From the NCBI GenBank assembly GCA_934526065.1, contig CAKSZX010000002.1, positions 124,001 to 188,000 of the forward strand: a stretch of 64,000 bases of DNA, in the 5' to 3' direction. The translations under genes were made by a program, and so were the position numbers. This stretch comes from an uncultured Oscillospiraceae bacterium (GTDB taxonomy: Bacteria; Bacillota; Clostridia; Oscillospirales; Ruminococcaceae). Positions 18,501 through 28,659 of the stretch are shown here, one piece after another. The first letter of the stretch is position 1. The number at the start of each line of letters is the position of its first letter. The notes below the pieces were generated by a model. It was not told where the DNA came from. It saw only the letters and a program-made list of their open reading frames with translations, and made no database searches.

Positions 18501-18975
18501 CAGAAATCACACCACCAAAAAAGATGAAATTATGGGCTTTTTCACTATTGAAGATCTCACTTCGTCTATGGAAATGGTTGTTTTCCCGAAACTGTACAGA
18601 CAGTGTTCGGATTTTCTTGTTCAGGACAAAGCAATAATCGTAACAGGCACAATAGACATAAAGGACGATAAGCCTACCATTATAGCAAACGAAATTTATC
18701 GGGTGGGCTCCGAAGAGGGCAAAAACCTTCTGTCCAAAAAGAAAAATTCAAAATACGGTCTTTATATCAAGGTTAAAAGCAAGAACGATCCCGTTTTCAG
18801 AGAAATGCCTATTCACCTTATGGATTTCAAGGGAAATATACCGGTCTATTTCTATTTTGAGGACACAAAACAGTATGTTTTAGCCCCGGAAAAATATTGG
18901 GTAAGGCGTTCTTTGGCACTTATGGATACAATCGGTTTTTACGCCGGAAAGGGCAATGCGGTGTTTGTGGAATAA
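15517..18975 (+). CDS. dnaE: DNA polymerase III alpha subunit DnaE
   Basis: Second replicative polymerase of Firmicutes, used with PolC (primer extension on the lagging strand in Bacillus). Its 1152 residues are normal for DnaE1, with no intein or frameshift. The PHP domain opens with HLHTEYSLLDGA; catalytic motifs GPGRGSGAAS (about 354) and PDFDVDF (about 394) are intact. The C-terminal OB-fold is VAIISKGRNHTTKKDEIMGF (about 988). It has no proofreading insert, unlike PolC. It sits in the hprK-pfkA operon, as in many Clostridia. Confidence 0.97.
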   Translation: MDREFVHLHLHTEYSLLDGACRIDRLMDKISALGQKAVAITDHGVMYGCVDFYKRAKKKGIKPLIGCEVYVAARGRKDKVFKVDKNYHLILLCKNATGYQNLIKMVTLASSEGFYGKPRVDHELLSKYHDGLVCLSACLAGEIPQALLNDDIEKAEETAMFYKTLFGEDYYIELQDHGIEEQRRILPALIRLAKKLNIELVATNDCHYIEKSDSKMQHAMVCVQTNKHMDDPNPLEFETEEFYVKSTDEMYDLFAYIPAACANTVKVAEKCNFDYEFGKTKLPKYENPMGISNKDFFVKMCYEGLERRYPVITKELTDRLEYEISVITKMGFVDYYLIVYDFINYAKSHDIPVGPGRGSGAASLCAYCIGITNIDPMKYNLIFERFLNPERVSMPDFDVDFCYEKRQRVIDYVTQKYGSDHVCQIITFGTMAARAAIRDIGRVLNMPYGQVDKIAKLVPNELKMTIAKALKMSPELKKLYDGDEKTRELIDLASQVEGMPRNASTHAAGVVITDKPVVEYVPLQSNDGQMVTQFTMTTIEELGLLKMDFLGLRTLTVIDNCEKAVHRFDPNFKVNEIPLEDEKTFNLLASGDTVGVFQFESQGMTNVLTSLVPKDLEDLIAVISLYRPGPMDSIPTFIRNRHHPEGITYKHPMLKNILQVTNGCIVYQEQVMQICRELAGYTFGQADLVRRAMAKKKADVMQNEKNHFIDGCSKNGISRQIATEIFEEMSSFASYAFNKPHAAAYAYVAYQTAYLKAHYPKEFWASMLTSVFENTEKILEYTNECRRIGIKILPPDINKGYSGFAVEGDNIRYGMAAVKNVGKSFVDYIVAEREKNGDYKGVFDFLNRMSDKSGFNKRGMESLAKVGAFDQFGINRRRLYINIENAMNSVNNTNRQKMDGQLDLFDLPSDVEDRADSVYKFDDDAGFPQAEEYTYIDKLHYEKELAGMYFSGHPLESNIEYVKNLSTCNISKLTNDGNRIYDNTKQTLVAIISKGRNHTTKKDEIMGFFTIEDLTSSMEMVVFPKLYRQCSDFLVQDKAIIVTGTIDIKDDKPTIIANEIYRVGSEEGKNLLSKKKNSKYGLYIKVKSKNDPVFREMPIHLMDFKGNIPVYFYFEDTKQYVLAPEKYWVRRSLALMDTIGFYAGKGNAVFVE

Positions 18976-18993
18976 ACGGAGGTAGAGTGTAAA

Positions 18994-19977
18994 ATGGGCG
19001 AAAATGTTGTGAAAGGTACTATAGGAATTTTAACAAGCGGCGGCGACGCACCGGGAATGAACCCGGCAATTCGTGCTGTTGTGCGTGCGGCGCTCAGCAA
19101 GGGCTACAAAGTAAAAGGAATAAGGCACGGTTACAACGGACTTTTGACCGATGATATCTTTGATATGGATTTAAGGTCTGTATCCGAGATAATTCACCGT
19201 GGCGGCACAATGCTTTATACCGCCCGCTCTATGGAGTTTATGACGGAAGAGGGGCAGCAAAAGGCGGCTGAAACCTGCAGAAGATACGGTATCGACACAT
19301 TGGTTGTTATAGGCGGCGACGGCTCGTTCAGAGGTTGCCTTGCGATTTCCCAAAAGGGTATAAAGTGTATCGGTATTCCGGGAACAATAGACAACGACAT
19401 CGCTTGCAGCGAATACACAATAGGTTATGATACAGCTCTCAACACGGCTATGGAGATGATAGATAAGCTGAGGGACACAACCCAAAGCCATGAAAGATGC
19501 TGTGTTGTAGAGGTTATGGGCAGACATTCAGGTTACCTGGCAATAAATACCGCCATAGCCACAGGCGCATTGTGTGTTCTTATCCCGGAAATGGGAGAAA
19601 TAAACATACAGGAAGATGTAGTTGAGAGAATAAAAGAAACTCAGCGCAAGGGCAAGAAAAACTTTATTGTTTTGGTTGCCGAGGGCGTTGGTCAGGTGTT
19701 CCAAATTGCGGAAGAAATAGAAAAGAACACCGGCATAGAAACAAGAGCCACTGTTTTGGGTCATGTGCAAAGGGGAGGCTCGCCGTCTTTGCGAGACCGT
19801 GTTGTTGCGGCACAGATGGGTGTTCATGCGGTAGAGCTTGTAGACGATGGTAAGTATAACAGAATAGTTGCCATTAAAAACGGCGCTGTTGTTGACTATG
19901 ACATTGAAGAAGCACTTTCAATGAAAAAGGTTTTGGATTCCAAACTTGTGGAAATTTCGTATATAATTTCAAATTGA
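18994..19977 (+). CDS. pfkA: 6-phosphofructokinase
   Basis: ATP-dependent phosphofructokinase, the committed step of glycolysis. Length is 327 residues (usual 319-325). Motifs: GILTSGGDAPGMNPAIRAVV (ATP site start), GGDGSFRGC, the catalytic GTIDNDI with the base Asp, and EVMGRHSGYLA. GLVLRGG is replaced by the equivalent GHVQRGGSP. The ATG follows GGAGG. It is the last gene of the hprK operon, ending in a clear terminator. The dnaE-pfkA pairing is common in Clostridia. Confidence 0.97.
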   Translation: MGENVVKGTIGILTSGGDAPGMNPAIRAVVRAALSKGYKVKGIRHGYNGLLTDDIFDMDLRSVSEIIHRGGTMLYTARSMEFMTEEGQQKAAETCRRYGIDTLVVIGGDGSFRGCLAISQKGIKCIGIPGTIDNDIACSEYTIGYDTALNTAMEMIDKLRDTTQSHERCCVVEVMGRHSGYLAINTAIATGALCVLIPEMGEINIQEDVVERIKETQRKGKKNFIVLVAEGVGQVFQIAEEIEKNTGIETRATVLGHVQRGGSPSLRDRVVAAQMGVHAVELVDDGKYNRIVAIKNGAVVDYDIEEALSMKKVLDSKLVEISYIISN

Positions 19978-19988
19978 TTTTTGAATAT

Positions 19989-20025
19989 TAAGGTTCTGTC
20001 TTTAAGCGGCAGAACCTTATTTTTC
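19989..20025 (+). terminator. Intrinsic terminator after pfkA
   Basis: Stem TAAGGTTCTG with CAGAACCTTA (perfect 10 bp, loop of 11), then TTTTTC. It begins 12 bases after the pfkA stop and ends the hprK-to-pfkA operon. Confidence 0.9.
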
Positions 20026-20070
20026 ACCCTGTTCTTCGCAAAAGAATATAGTGAGAATAAGGTGATGTTT

Positions 20071-20721
20071 ATGATTAAAAAGAACTTATACGGCAAAAAA
20101 TTAAAAGTGAGCCGTCTTATTTTTCTTTTGCCGCCGATTTTGGCGGTTTTTATAATATTGTTTGTAGATTTAAGATTAAGGCCGCAGGTGTCGGATATGG
20201 CCAAATACAAAGTACAGGGGATAATCACCCGGGCTGTAAATAAAGTAATAGCTCGGGAACTGCTAAAAACCGATACCGATTATGACGAATGGGTAAAAAT
20301 AAATGAAAATTCTTCGGGTGATGTTACATTTTTAACATATAACAGTGTTCTTATTAACAATATAAAATCAAATATAACCTCGGAAATAATAAAATCCGTA
20401 GAAGATATAGGACAAACGGATATTTATATTCCTCTGGGCAACATTACAAATGTAGATTTACTGCAAAACAAAGGCCCGAAAATTAAATTTACGATTTCGC
20501 CGGCGGTGTATGTTGAAACCAATATAGAAAGCGAATTTACAAACACCGGAATAAATCAAGTGCTACACAAAATTTATGTAAATGTGCGGGTTACGGCTTT
20601 GGCGTTAATTCCCAATTATACAACTACCGCAAATTTTGAAACGAAAGTTTGCATCGCCCAAGTAATAATAGTCGGAAATGTGCCGAATAATATTTCTGAT
20701 AAAATTTTTCGGCTGGGATAA
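20071..20721 (+). CDS. yunB: Sporulation protein YunB
   Basis: Mother-cell sporulation protein, sigma-E regulated in Bacillus, with an N-terminal membrane anchor (residues about 12-30, LIFLLPPILAVFIILFVDL). The family region is MAKYKVQGIITRAVNKVIA and the later ISPAVYVETN and VNVRVTALALIPNYTTTANF. The ATG at 20071 is chosen because AAGGTG lies six bases upstream; an in-frame extension to 19981 runs through the pfkA terminator and is not protein. ATG 20065 is also possible. Length is 216 residues with the chosen start; Bacillus YunB is about 250. Exact function is unknown. Confidence 0.88.
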   Translation: MIKKNLYGKKLKVSRLIFLLPPILAVFIILFVDLRLRPQVSDMAKYKVQGIITRAVNKVIARELLKTDTDYDEWVKINENSSGDVTFLTYNSVLINNIKSNITSEIIKSVEDIGQTDIYIPLGNITNVDLLQNKGPKIKFTISPAVYVETNIESEFTNTGINQVLHKIYVNVRVTALALIPNYTTTANFETKVCIAQVIIVGNVPNNISDKIFRLG

Positions 20722-20723
20722 TG

Positions 20724-20752
20724 TTGTAATTCTACACAAAATTTGTTATAAT
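20724..20752 (+). promoter_or_regulatory. Sigma-A promoter of ligA-gatCAB
   Basis: TTGTAA (20724-20729), a 17-base spacer, then TATAAT (20747-20752) with an extended -10 (TGT just before). The ligA ATG is at 20773 with GAGG upstream, so the leader is very short. Confidence 0.75.
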
Positions 20753-20769
20753 ACCATATTGAGGTATAA

Positions 20770-22752
<1,983 letters not shown>

Positions 22753-22767
22753 AAGGAGTAATATAAA

Positions 22768-23037
22768 ATGGAAATTGATATTAAGCATATCGCAAAACTT
22801 GCAAAGCTCTCAATTCCAGATGACAAGGTTGAAAAATTTCAAAAGGAAATGTCAGGCATAATCGACATGGTTGAACAGTTGCCGGACATCTCTCTTGACG
22901 GCGCATTGCTTGACCCGGAGGACACAATGGAGCTTCGTGAGGATGAAGTTAAACCCTCATCACCGAGAGACGAAATGCTTGCTAACGCACCGAGAACAGC
23001 CGCAGGCTGCTTATTGATACCAAAAGTTGTTGATTGA
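22768..23037 (+). CDS. gatC: Asp/Glu-tRNA amidotransferase subunit C
   Basis: The small stabilising subunit of GatCAB, which converts Glu-tRNA(Gln) and/or Asp-tRNA(Asn) to the amidated forms. Its 89 residues are typical. It begins with the family helix IKHIAKLAKLSIPDD, with VDMV-type spacing in IIDMVEQL, and ends with RTAAGCLLIPKVVD, the conserved C-terminal tail. The ATG has AAGGAG upstream. It is the first of three adjacent gat genes. Confidence 0.95.
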   Translation: MEIDIKHIAKLAKLSIPDDKVEKFQKEMSGIIDMVEQLPDISLDGALLDPEDTMELREDEVKPSSPRDEMLANAPRTAAGCLLIPKVVD

Positions 23038-23056
23038 TTTCAAGAAGGAGTTAAAA

Positions 23057-24505
23057 ATGGATAAATTATACAGCTTAACAGCTATGCAGATGAAAGACCT
23101 TCTTGAAAAGAAGGAAGTGTCATCTGTTGAGATTACAAAGTCTGTAATTGACAGAATTGAAAAAACAGATAAGGATATACAGGCATATATTTCATACAAC
23201 TTTGAGGACGCTTTGAAAAAGGCCGAAAAAGTTGACGAAAAGATAGCCAAAGGCGAGGCCTTGGGTAAAATGGCAGGCGTTCCGGTTGCCGTAAAGGACA
23301 ATATGTGTACAAGACATCTGCGCACAACCTGCGCATCAAAAATGCTTGAAAATTTTGTTCCTCCATATGATGCGACAGTTGTCAAGAAACTTTATGACAA
23401 TGATGCCATTATCATAGGTAAAACAACAATGGATGAATTTGCCATGGGTTCTTCAGGTGAAAACTCGGCATTCCAAAAAGCAAGAAACCCTTGGGATATA
23501 ACAAGAGTTCCGGGCGGTTCCTCCTCAGGCTCTGCCGCAACCGTTGCCGCAAGCCAGGTTCCGGTTGCATTGGGCTCAGATACAGGCGGATCCATCAGAC
23601 AGCCTTCAAGCCTTTGCGGTATTGTGGGTATGAAGCCTACATACGGCGCTGTTTCAAGATACGGCCTTGTGGCTTTCGGTTCATCACTTGACCAAATAGG
23701 TCCTATGGCAAGAACAGTTGACGACGCAGCATTGCTCTTTGAAACAATTTGCGGCAAGGACGAAATGGATGCCACAAGTAAGGATTACAAATATACACGG
23801 TACGGCGACAGCGTAAAGGGAATGAAATTCGGTATTCCTAAGCAGTACTTTGGCGACGGTATTTCACCTGAAGTTAAGGAAAAGGTTTACGGCGCTATTG
23901 AAACACTTAAAGCACAGGGTGCCGAAATTGTTGAAGTTTCACTTCCGTCTACCGACTATGCTCTTTCTGCATACTACATTATTTCTTCCGCAGAGGCATC
24001 TTCAAACCTCGGCAGATATGACGGTGTAAAGTACGGTTATTCAGGCTCAAAGAGAGGCAATCTTGAAGAGTTGTATGTTTCCAGCAGAAGTGAGGGCTTC
24101 GGTCGGGAAGTACAGAGAAGAATTATGTTGGGTACATATGTGCTTTCTTCCGGTTTCTATGACGCTTACTACAAAAAGGCAAAGGCGTTGCAGAAGAACA
24201 TTGCAAAAGAATTTAACGATGTTTTAAGTGTTTGCGATGCAATTATTACTCCTCTCAGCCCTACAACCGCATTTAAGATAGGCGAAAAGAGCGACGATCC
24301 CTTGGCTATGTATGCAGGCGATATATGTACCGTTACACTTAACATTGCAGGCTTGCCGGGCATAAGCGTTCCATGTGGTTTTGACGCTAACAATCTTCCT
24401 ATCGGATTCCAGGTTATAGGTAAAAAATTCAGCGAATCTACTTTGTTGACAGTTGCCAAATGCTACGAGAACACTGTGGGTGGCTTTGCGGTAAAGGAGT
24501 TTTAA
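23057..24505 (+). CDS. gatA: Asp/Glu-tRNA amidotransferase subunit A
   Basis: Glutaminase subunit of GatCAB, amidase-signature family, 482 residues from the chosen start. Catalytic Lys80 lies in VAVKDN; the glycine/serine-rich signature PGGSSSGSAATVAA and DTGGSIRQPSS carry the cis-Ser and nucleophile Ser. The ATG at 23057 has AGAAGGAG eight bases upstream; an in-frame TTG at 23027 inside gatC is not used here. gatB follows after 3 bases. The channelled ammonia goes to GatB. Confidence 0.97.
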   Translation: MDKLYSLTAMQMKDLLEKKEVSSVEITKSVIDRIEKTDKDIQAYISYNFEDALKKAEKVDEKIAKGEALGKMAGVPVAVKDNMCTRHLRTTCASKMLENFVPPYDATVVKKLYDNDAIIIGKTTMDEFAMGSSGENSAFQKARNPWDITRVPGGSSSGSAATVAASQVPVALGSDTGGSIRQPSSLCGIVGMKPTYGAVSRYGLVAFGSSLDQIGPMARTVDDAALLFETICGKDEMDATSKDYKYTRYGDSVKGMKFGIPKQYFGDGISPEVKEKVYGAIETLKAQGAEIVEVSLPSTDYALSAYYIISSAEASSNLGRYDGVKYGYSGSKRGNLEELYVSSRSEGFGREVQRRIMLGTYVLSSGFYDAYYKKAKALQKNIAKEFNDVLSVCDAIITPLSPTTAFKIGEKSDDPLAMYAGDICTVTLNIAGLPGISVPCGFDANNLPIGFQVIGKKFSESTLLTVAKCYENTVGGFAVKEF

Positions 24506-24508
24506 ATT

Positions 24509-25951
24509 ATGAATTCAAATTATGAAATTGTAGTGGGTCTTGAAGTCCATGCAGAGCTTTCCACTAAAACGAAGATTTTTTGTAGCTGTAAAAACGAGTT
24601 CGGCGCAGAGGTAAATACAAATGTATGTCCGATTTGTATGGGTATGCCGGGTACATTGCCTAAGCTCAACAAACAGGTTGTAGAGTATGCCATTAAAATG
24701 GGTCATGCCCTTAACTGTAAAATAAACGGTATCACAAAACAGGACAGAAAAAACTATTTCTATCCCGACTTGCCTAAGGCTTATCAGATTTCTCAGTTTG
24801 ATGTGCCTCTTTGCGAAAACGGCTATCTTGATGTACTTGTAGGCGATGAGGTTAAGAGAATCGGCGTTACAAGAATACATATTGAAGAGGACGCAGGCAA
24901 ACTTATCCATGACGACGGATTGGGCGGCACACTTGCCGATTACAACCGTTGCGGTGTTCCGCTTATCGAGATTGTTTCCGAGCCTGATATTCGCTCAGCT
25001 GACGAGGCAAAGGCATATCTTGATACAATCAGAACAACTCTTTTGTATCTGGGTATCTCCGATGCCAAAATGCAGGAGGGCAGTATCCGTTGTGATGTAA
25101 ACGTTTCCGTAAGGCCTATGGGTTCTGATAAGTTCGGCACAAGAGTTGAAATGAAGAATGTAAACAGCTTCTCTGCCGCACACAGAGCTATCGAATACGA
25201 GGCAAGAAGACAGATTGATGTTCTTTCAAACGGCGGTGTAATCGAACAGGAAACAAGAAAATGGGACGATGTAAAGGGAAGAAGTGTTCTTCTTCGTTCA
25301 AAGGAAGACGCACAGGATTACAGATACTTCCCGGATCCGGACTTGCTCACATATATTGTTCCTCAGTCTAAAATCGACCGGATTAAGGCAAGCTTGCCTG
25401 AATTGCCGGTTGCAAAGACAATCAGATATATGAACGACTACAAGTTGCAGAGAGCCGATGCAGAACTTTTGACACAGAACAAAAATGTTGCAAAATTCTT
25501 TGAGGATTGCTTGAAAGCTAAAAAAATTGAGGCTAAATCAGTTTCAAACTGGATTTTAGGCGACCTTTACAAAGTTATGAACGAAAGACACTGCGACATT
25601 ACAGATCTTGCTCTTACAGCCGAAAATCTTGCAACAATGATTGAACTTATCGAGAAAAAGACAATTTCAAATGCTGCCGGTAAGCAGATATTTGAGGTTA
25701 TTCTTGACAAAGACTGTGATGTAAACGAAATCGTTAAAGAAAAAGGCCTTGCACAGGTAAGTGACACAGGCGCACTTGCGGCTATAGTTGAAAAAGTTCT
25801 TGCTAACAACGAAAAAGCCGTTGCCGACTACAAATCAGGCAAAACAAATGTTGTGGGCTTCCTTGTTGGCCAGTGTATGAAAGAAAGTCGTGGCAAGGGC
25901 AACCCTGCTATACTTAAAGATATGGTTGTTGCCGCTATCGAAAATATGTAA
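24509..25951 (+). CDS. gatB: Asp/Glu-tRNA amidotransferase subunit B
   Basis: The tRNA-binding kinase/transamidase subunit of GatCAB, 480 residues. Motifs: VGLEVHAELSTKTKIFCSC, then VCPICMGMPGTLP with the zinc-site Cys residues, and DRKNYFYPDLPKAYQISQF, the GatB family signature. The C-terminal YqeY-like tail domain (AAIVEKVLANNEKAVADY) is present. It is the last gene of the ligA-gatCAB transcript and is followed by a strong terminator. No separate GlnRS or AsnRS is seen here. Confidence 0.97.
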   Translation: MNSNYEIVVGLEVHAELSTKTKIFCSCKNEFGAEVNTNVCPICMGMPGTLPKLNKQVVEYAIKMGHALNCKINGITKQDRKNYFYPDLPKAYQISQFDVPLCENGYLDVLVGDEVKRIGVTRIHIEEDAGKLIHDDGLGGTLADYNRCGVPLIEIVSEPDIRSADEAKAYLDTIRTTLLYLGISDAKMQEGSIRCDVNVSVRPMGSDKFGTRVEMKNVNSFSAAHRAIEYEARRQIDVLSNGGVIEQETRKWDDVKGRSVLLRSKEDAQDYRYFPDPDLLTYIVPQSKIDRIKASLPELPVAKTIRYMNDYKLQRADAELLTQNKNVAKFFEDCLKAKKIEAKSVSNWILGDLYKVMNERHCDITDLALTAENLATMIELIEKKTISNAAGKQIFEVILDKDCDVNEIVKEKGLAQVSDTGALAAIVEKVLANNEKAVADYKSGKTNVVGFLVGQCMKESRGKGNPAILKDMVVAAIENM

Positions 25952-25960
25952 AATTATATG

Positions 25961-25997
25961 CAGAATAAATCATAGAGAAATCTCTATGATTTTTCTG
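25961..25997 (+). terminator. Intrinsic terminator after gatB
   Basis: Stem AATCATAGAGA with TCTCTATGATT (perfect), flanked by CAGA...TCTG complementarity, with a T run at 25990-25994. It starts 10 bases after the gatB stop. Confidence 0.85.
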
Positions 25998-26013
25998 TAT
26001 TTAGGTTAAAAAT

Positions 26014-27162
26014 ATGATAAAAGATAAAATAGAAAAATATTTCCGGCAAGAAATAGTAAGAGTTGTTATAAGCAATCTTAAAAAAGGCGCAGAGTGCGAA
26101 TATTCAAAAGTGACGATAAAACCTTATAATTCCTCAAAAGGCATTATGTACCAATTTGAGTACACGGTAAAAAATCAGGTTAAACACAGAAATGTGGAAG
26201 AATATAACTTGGTTGACGAAATCAGCCTGTTGTTGGAAAATTATTTCACACAGTGTATGGTTTACGGCACCGAAAGCGATTATCACATAAATTGTTACGG
26301 GGACAAGGTTAAAGCCAAGACCATGGTAGCCACCAAAAAAATTGCCATAGGCGGACATAATAAGAAAAAGCGTTACATTTTAAACGAGGACGAACACATA
26401 GATTTTCTCGTTTATCTCGGTGTAATGACAAAAGACGGTAAGGTTGTAAATTCAAAATACAACAAGTTCAGGCAGATAAATAAATATCTTGAATTGATAA
26501 AGCCCTCAATAGATATGTTGCCGAAGGACAGACCTTTAAAAATTGTTGATTTCGGTTGCGGTAAGGCTTATCTCACATTCGCCCTTTATTACTATGTTGT
26601 TAAAATTTTAAATATGCAGGCGGAAATAACCGGTCTTGATTTAAAGGAAGAAGTTATTGATTACTGCAATAAAGTGGCGAGAGAATTGGGATATGACAGC
26701 CTTGAATTTCAAAAGGGAAACATAAAAGATTATTCTCGCACACAGGATGTTGATATGGTAATTATGCTTCACGCCTGTGATAATGCCACAGACGAGGGAA
26801 TTGTTCAAAGCCTTAAATTCAACGCCAAAATTATAATTGCGGTGCCTTGTTGCCAGCACGAATTTTTCAGGCAGATTGAAAATGAAAATTTAGAGCCTAT
26901 ATTGCAGTTTGGTATTTTAAAAGACAGAATGACAGCTCTTGCAACGGACAGCTTGCGTGCACAAATTTTAAAGGCTTTGGGGTTTGATGTTACGGTTATG
27001 GAATTTATCGAAACCGAACACACCCCTAAAAACCTTGCAATCCGTGCCATAAGGGACGGCGGTTTCAACAAAACAGAATACGAAAAATATGAAAAATTCA
27101 GAGATTTCCTCGATTTAGACCCATATATCGAAAGACGAATGAGAGAAGAAAACATTCTGTAA
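26014..27162 (+). CDS. Class I SAM-dependent methyltransferase (METTL25-like)
   Basis: A 382-residue protein. The N-terminal 150 residues are alpha/beta without a recognised motif; a Rossmann methyltransferase domain starts at about residue 178 with VDFGCGKAYLTFALYYY (SAM motif I). ITGLDLKEEVIDYC follows (motif II), and a Cys-rich catalytic-looking VPCCQHEFF near residue 277. This architecture matches a widely distributed, poorly studied family related to METTL25-type enzymes; substrate unknown (RNA is a guess). It is a single gene between two terminators. No promoter is obvious in the 17 bases after the gatB terminator, so read-through may supply transcription. Confidence 0.75.
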   Translation: MIKDKIEKYFRQEIVRVVISNLKKGAECEYSKVTIKPYNSSKGIMYQFEYTVKNQVKHRNVEEYNLVDEISLLLENYFTQCMVYGTESDYHINCYGDKVKAKTMVATKKIAIGGHNKKKRYILNEDEHIDFLVYLGVMTKDGKVVNSKYNKFRQINKYLELIKPSIDMLPKDRPLKIVDFGCGKAYLTFALYYYVVKILNMQAEITGLDLKEEVIDYCNKVARELGYDSLEFQKGNIKDYSRTQDVDMVIMLHACDNATDEGIVQSLKFNAKIIIAVPCCQHEFFRQIENENLEPILQFGILKDRMTALATDSLRAQILKALGFDVTVMEFIETEHTPKNLAIRAIRDGGFNKTEYEKYEKFRDFLDLDPYIERRMREENIL

Positions 27163-27166
27163 TTCT

Positions 27167-27203
27167 AAGACGATGCCAACAAAACGGCATCGTCTTATTA
27201 TAT
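27167..27203 (+). terminator. Intrinsic terminator after the methyltransferase gene
   Basis: Perfect 11-bp stem AAGACGATGCC / GGCATCGTCTT with an 8-base loop, followed by ATTATATT. It starts 4 bases after the stop codon. Confidence 0.85.
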
Positions 27204-27248
27204 TCAAACGATTTGCCGCATAAAATTAAACAGCGGAGGGCAAATAAA

Positions 27249-28028
27249 ATGTGGCAAAAAGAAAATTCGGAAGAAAAGAAAATAATACCGGAAGATTTGC
27301 AAACCCGGTATGATAAAATACTTAAAAAACCTGTAAAAGATAACAATATCTATTTGTATTTGCAAATATTTTTTATGGCGGTGATGATAGTCACGGCTTT
27401 TATGTTGAAAACAGGTGATAATACACTGTTTCAGTATGCCAAAGAGGGCTATGCGGATTTTTTTGAAAAAAATGATTATACCAAAAATAACTTTTCTTAT
27501 GAAAAATATACCGAACTTATGGAAAAGGAAATTTCCGAGGCGCTGTTAAAGCTGAAAGAAGTGTATTATGTAATACAAAGCAGAGGTAAATCTACGGATA
27601 TTCCCACAAATGTAAGCACTGAAAAATACAGGGTAGAAAAAAGGGGAATACTGCCTGCGGTTGGGTATGTTTCTTCTTCATTCGGGGTTAGAAAAGATCC
27701 GTTTAACAAGAAAAATAAGGATTTTCACACAGGCATTGACATCGCAAACTCAAAGGGGTCATTTGTAAAGGCGTCTTTTTCCGGCAAAGTAATAGACTGC
27801 GGTTATTCAAATATCGCAGGTAATTACATTAAAGTTGCGGTGGATGATGAAATAACAAATCTTTATGCTCACAACCAATTTTTACTGGTGAAAACTGGAG
27901 ATAAAATTTTACAAGGGCAAGTGATAGCCACAATGGGGGATACCGGCCGGCGGACAGGACCTCATGTGCATTTTGAATTTGCCGTAAACGGTATTAAATA
28001 CAATCCGGTGTACTGTCTTGAAATTTAG
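27249..28028 (+). CDS. spoIVFA: SpoIVFA-like membrane protein with LytM (M23) domain
   Basis: A 259-residue protein: a cytoplasmic N-terminus, one membrane segment (about residues 41-57, LQIFFMAVMIVTAFML), then a helical linker and a C-terminal M23/LytM domain. The zinc ligands are complete: H160 and D164 in HTGID, and H241 in PHVHFEF, with H239 as catalytic His. Named SpoIVFA because the next, overlapping gene encodes an M50 protease of SpoIVFB type; SpoIVFA inhibits SpoIVFB at the outer forespore membrane in Bacillus. A plain M23 peptidase is the alternative. The ATG at 27249 has GGAGGG upstream; upstream in-frame codons overlap the preceding terminator. Confidence 0.75.
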   Translation: MWQKENSEEKKIIPEDLQTRYDKILKKPVKDNNIYLYLQIFFMAVMIVTAFMLKTGDNTLFQYAKEGYADFFEKNDYTKNNFSYEKYTELMEKEISEALLKLKEVYYVIQSRGKSTDIPTNVSTEKYRVEKRGILPAVGYVSSSFGVRKDPFNKKNKDFHTGIDIANSKGSFVKASFSGKVIDCGYSNIAGNYIKVAVDDEITNLYAHNQFLLVKTGDKILQGQVIATMGDTGRRTGPHVHFEFAVNGIKYNPVYCLEI

Positions 28029-28575
28029 AAATCTGTTTTTCTTTTTATTGCTTTGCTTTTATTGTCTGTATTTTGATAATTTGAATATTTTTAAAATATG
28101 CTTGCTGTCAAGTTTTGCACACGAAACCGGCCATATAGCTGTGTATATTATATTGCTGAATAAAGTCCCGAAAATCGAAATAAGTATTTTTGGCATAAAA
28201 ATGATAAACGATATAAAAAATGAAAAACATTTAAAATATATTTTGGCTCGGGGGCCGGGGGTAAATTTAACTCTGACTGTAATATTTTGCTTTTTATACA
28301 ATAACAGGTTTACAATACAAAGATACACGGCTTTTGGGGTGAATTTAATAATGTTTGTTTTTAATATGCTGCCTGTATATTATCTTGACGGCGGGCAGAT
28401 TTTATATATTACAAGCAAATTTTATCAAAATCACTGTAAATCAATCAGTATTTTAACGGTGATTTTTATTGGGTTTATTGGTATCGCTATGTGTTTAGCC
28501 GGGCAAAATTACGGCATTATCCGGGCTATGTTGCTTTTTATGGTTTACTTTATTTTAAATTTAGCGACCGATTAG
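28018..28575 (+). CDS. spoIVFB: SpoIVFB-like site-2 (M50) membrane metalloprotease
   Basis: Intramembrane metalloprotease that in Bacillus cleaves pro-sigma-K late in sporulation. It has 185 residues, mostly hydrophobic. The zinc motif HETGH is at residues 35-39 inside a membrane helix, and the third ligand motif LDGGQ (D124) lies in a later helix. It is much shorter than Bacillus SpoIVFB (about 290) because the C-terminal CBS domain is missing. The TTG start overlaps the spoIVFA end by 11 bases. Pro-sigma-K (sigK) is not in the window, so the substrate is inferred from the family. Confidence 0.8.
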   Translation: MKFRNLFFFLLLCFYCLYFDNLNIFKICLLSSFAHETGHIAVYIILLNKVPKIEISIFGIKMINDIKNEKHLKYILARGPGVNLTLTVIFCFLYNNRFTIQRYTAFGVNLIMFVFNMLPVYYLDGGQILYITSKFYQNHCKSISILTVIFIGFIGIAMCLAGQNYGIIRAMLLFMVYFILNLATD

Positions 28576-28597
28576 ACAATGTAAGGCAGTAGAATAA

Positions 28598-28626
28598 TTG
28601 ACATTACTTAATTTATCATTTAAAAT
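28598..28626 (+). promoter_or_regulatory. Sigma-A promoter for the 28660 gene
   Basis: TTGACA (28598-28603), exactly 17 bases, then TAAAAT (28621-28626). Transcription would start near 28633, leaving a short leader with TTGGAG before the GTG at 28660. Confidence 0.7.
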
Positions 28627-28659
28627 AAAGCTGATAAGTATTTTTTGGAGTGATATGTT

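Noticed and set aside
437..18975. Possible inteins in polC or dnaE
   Set aside because: Both proteins have normal family length and contiguous catalytic motifs.
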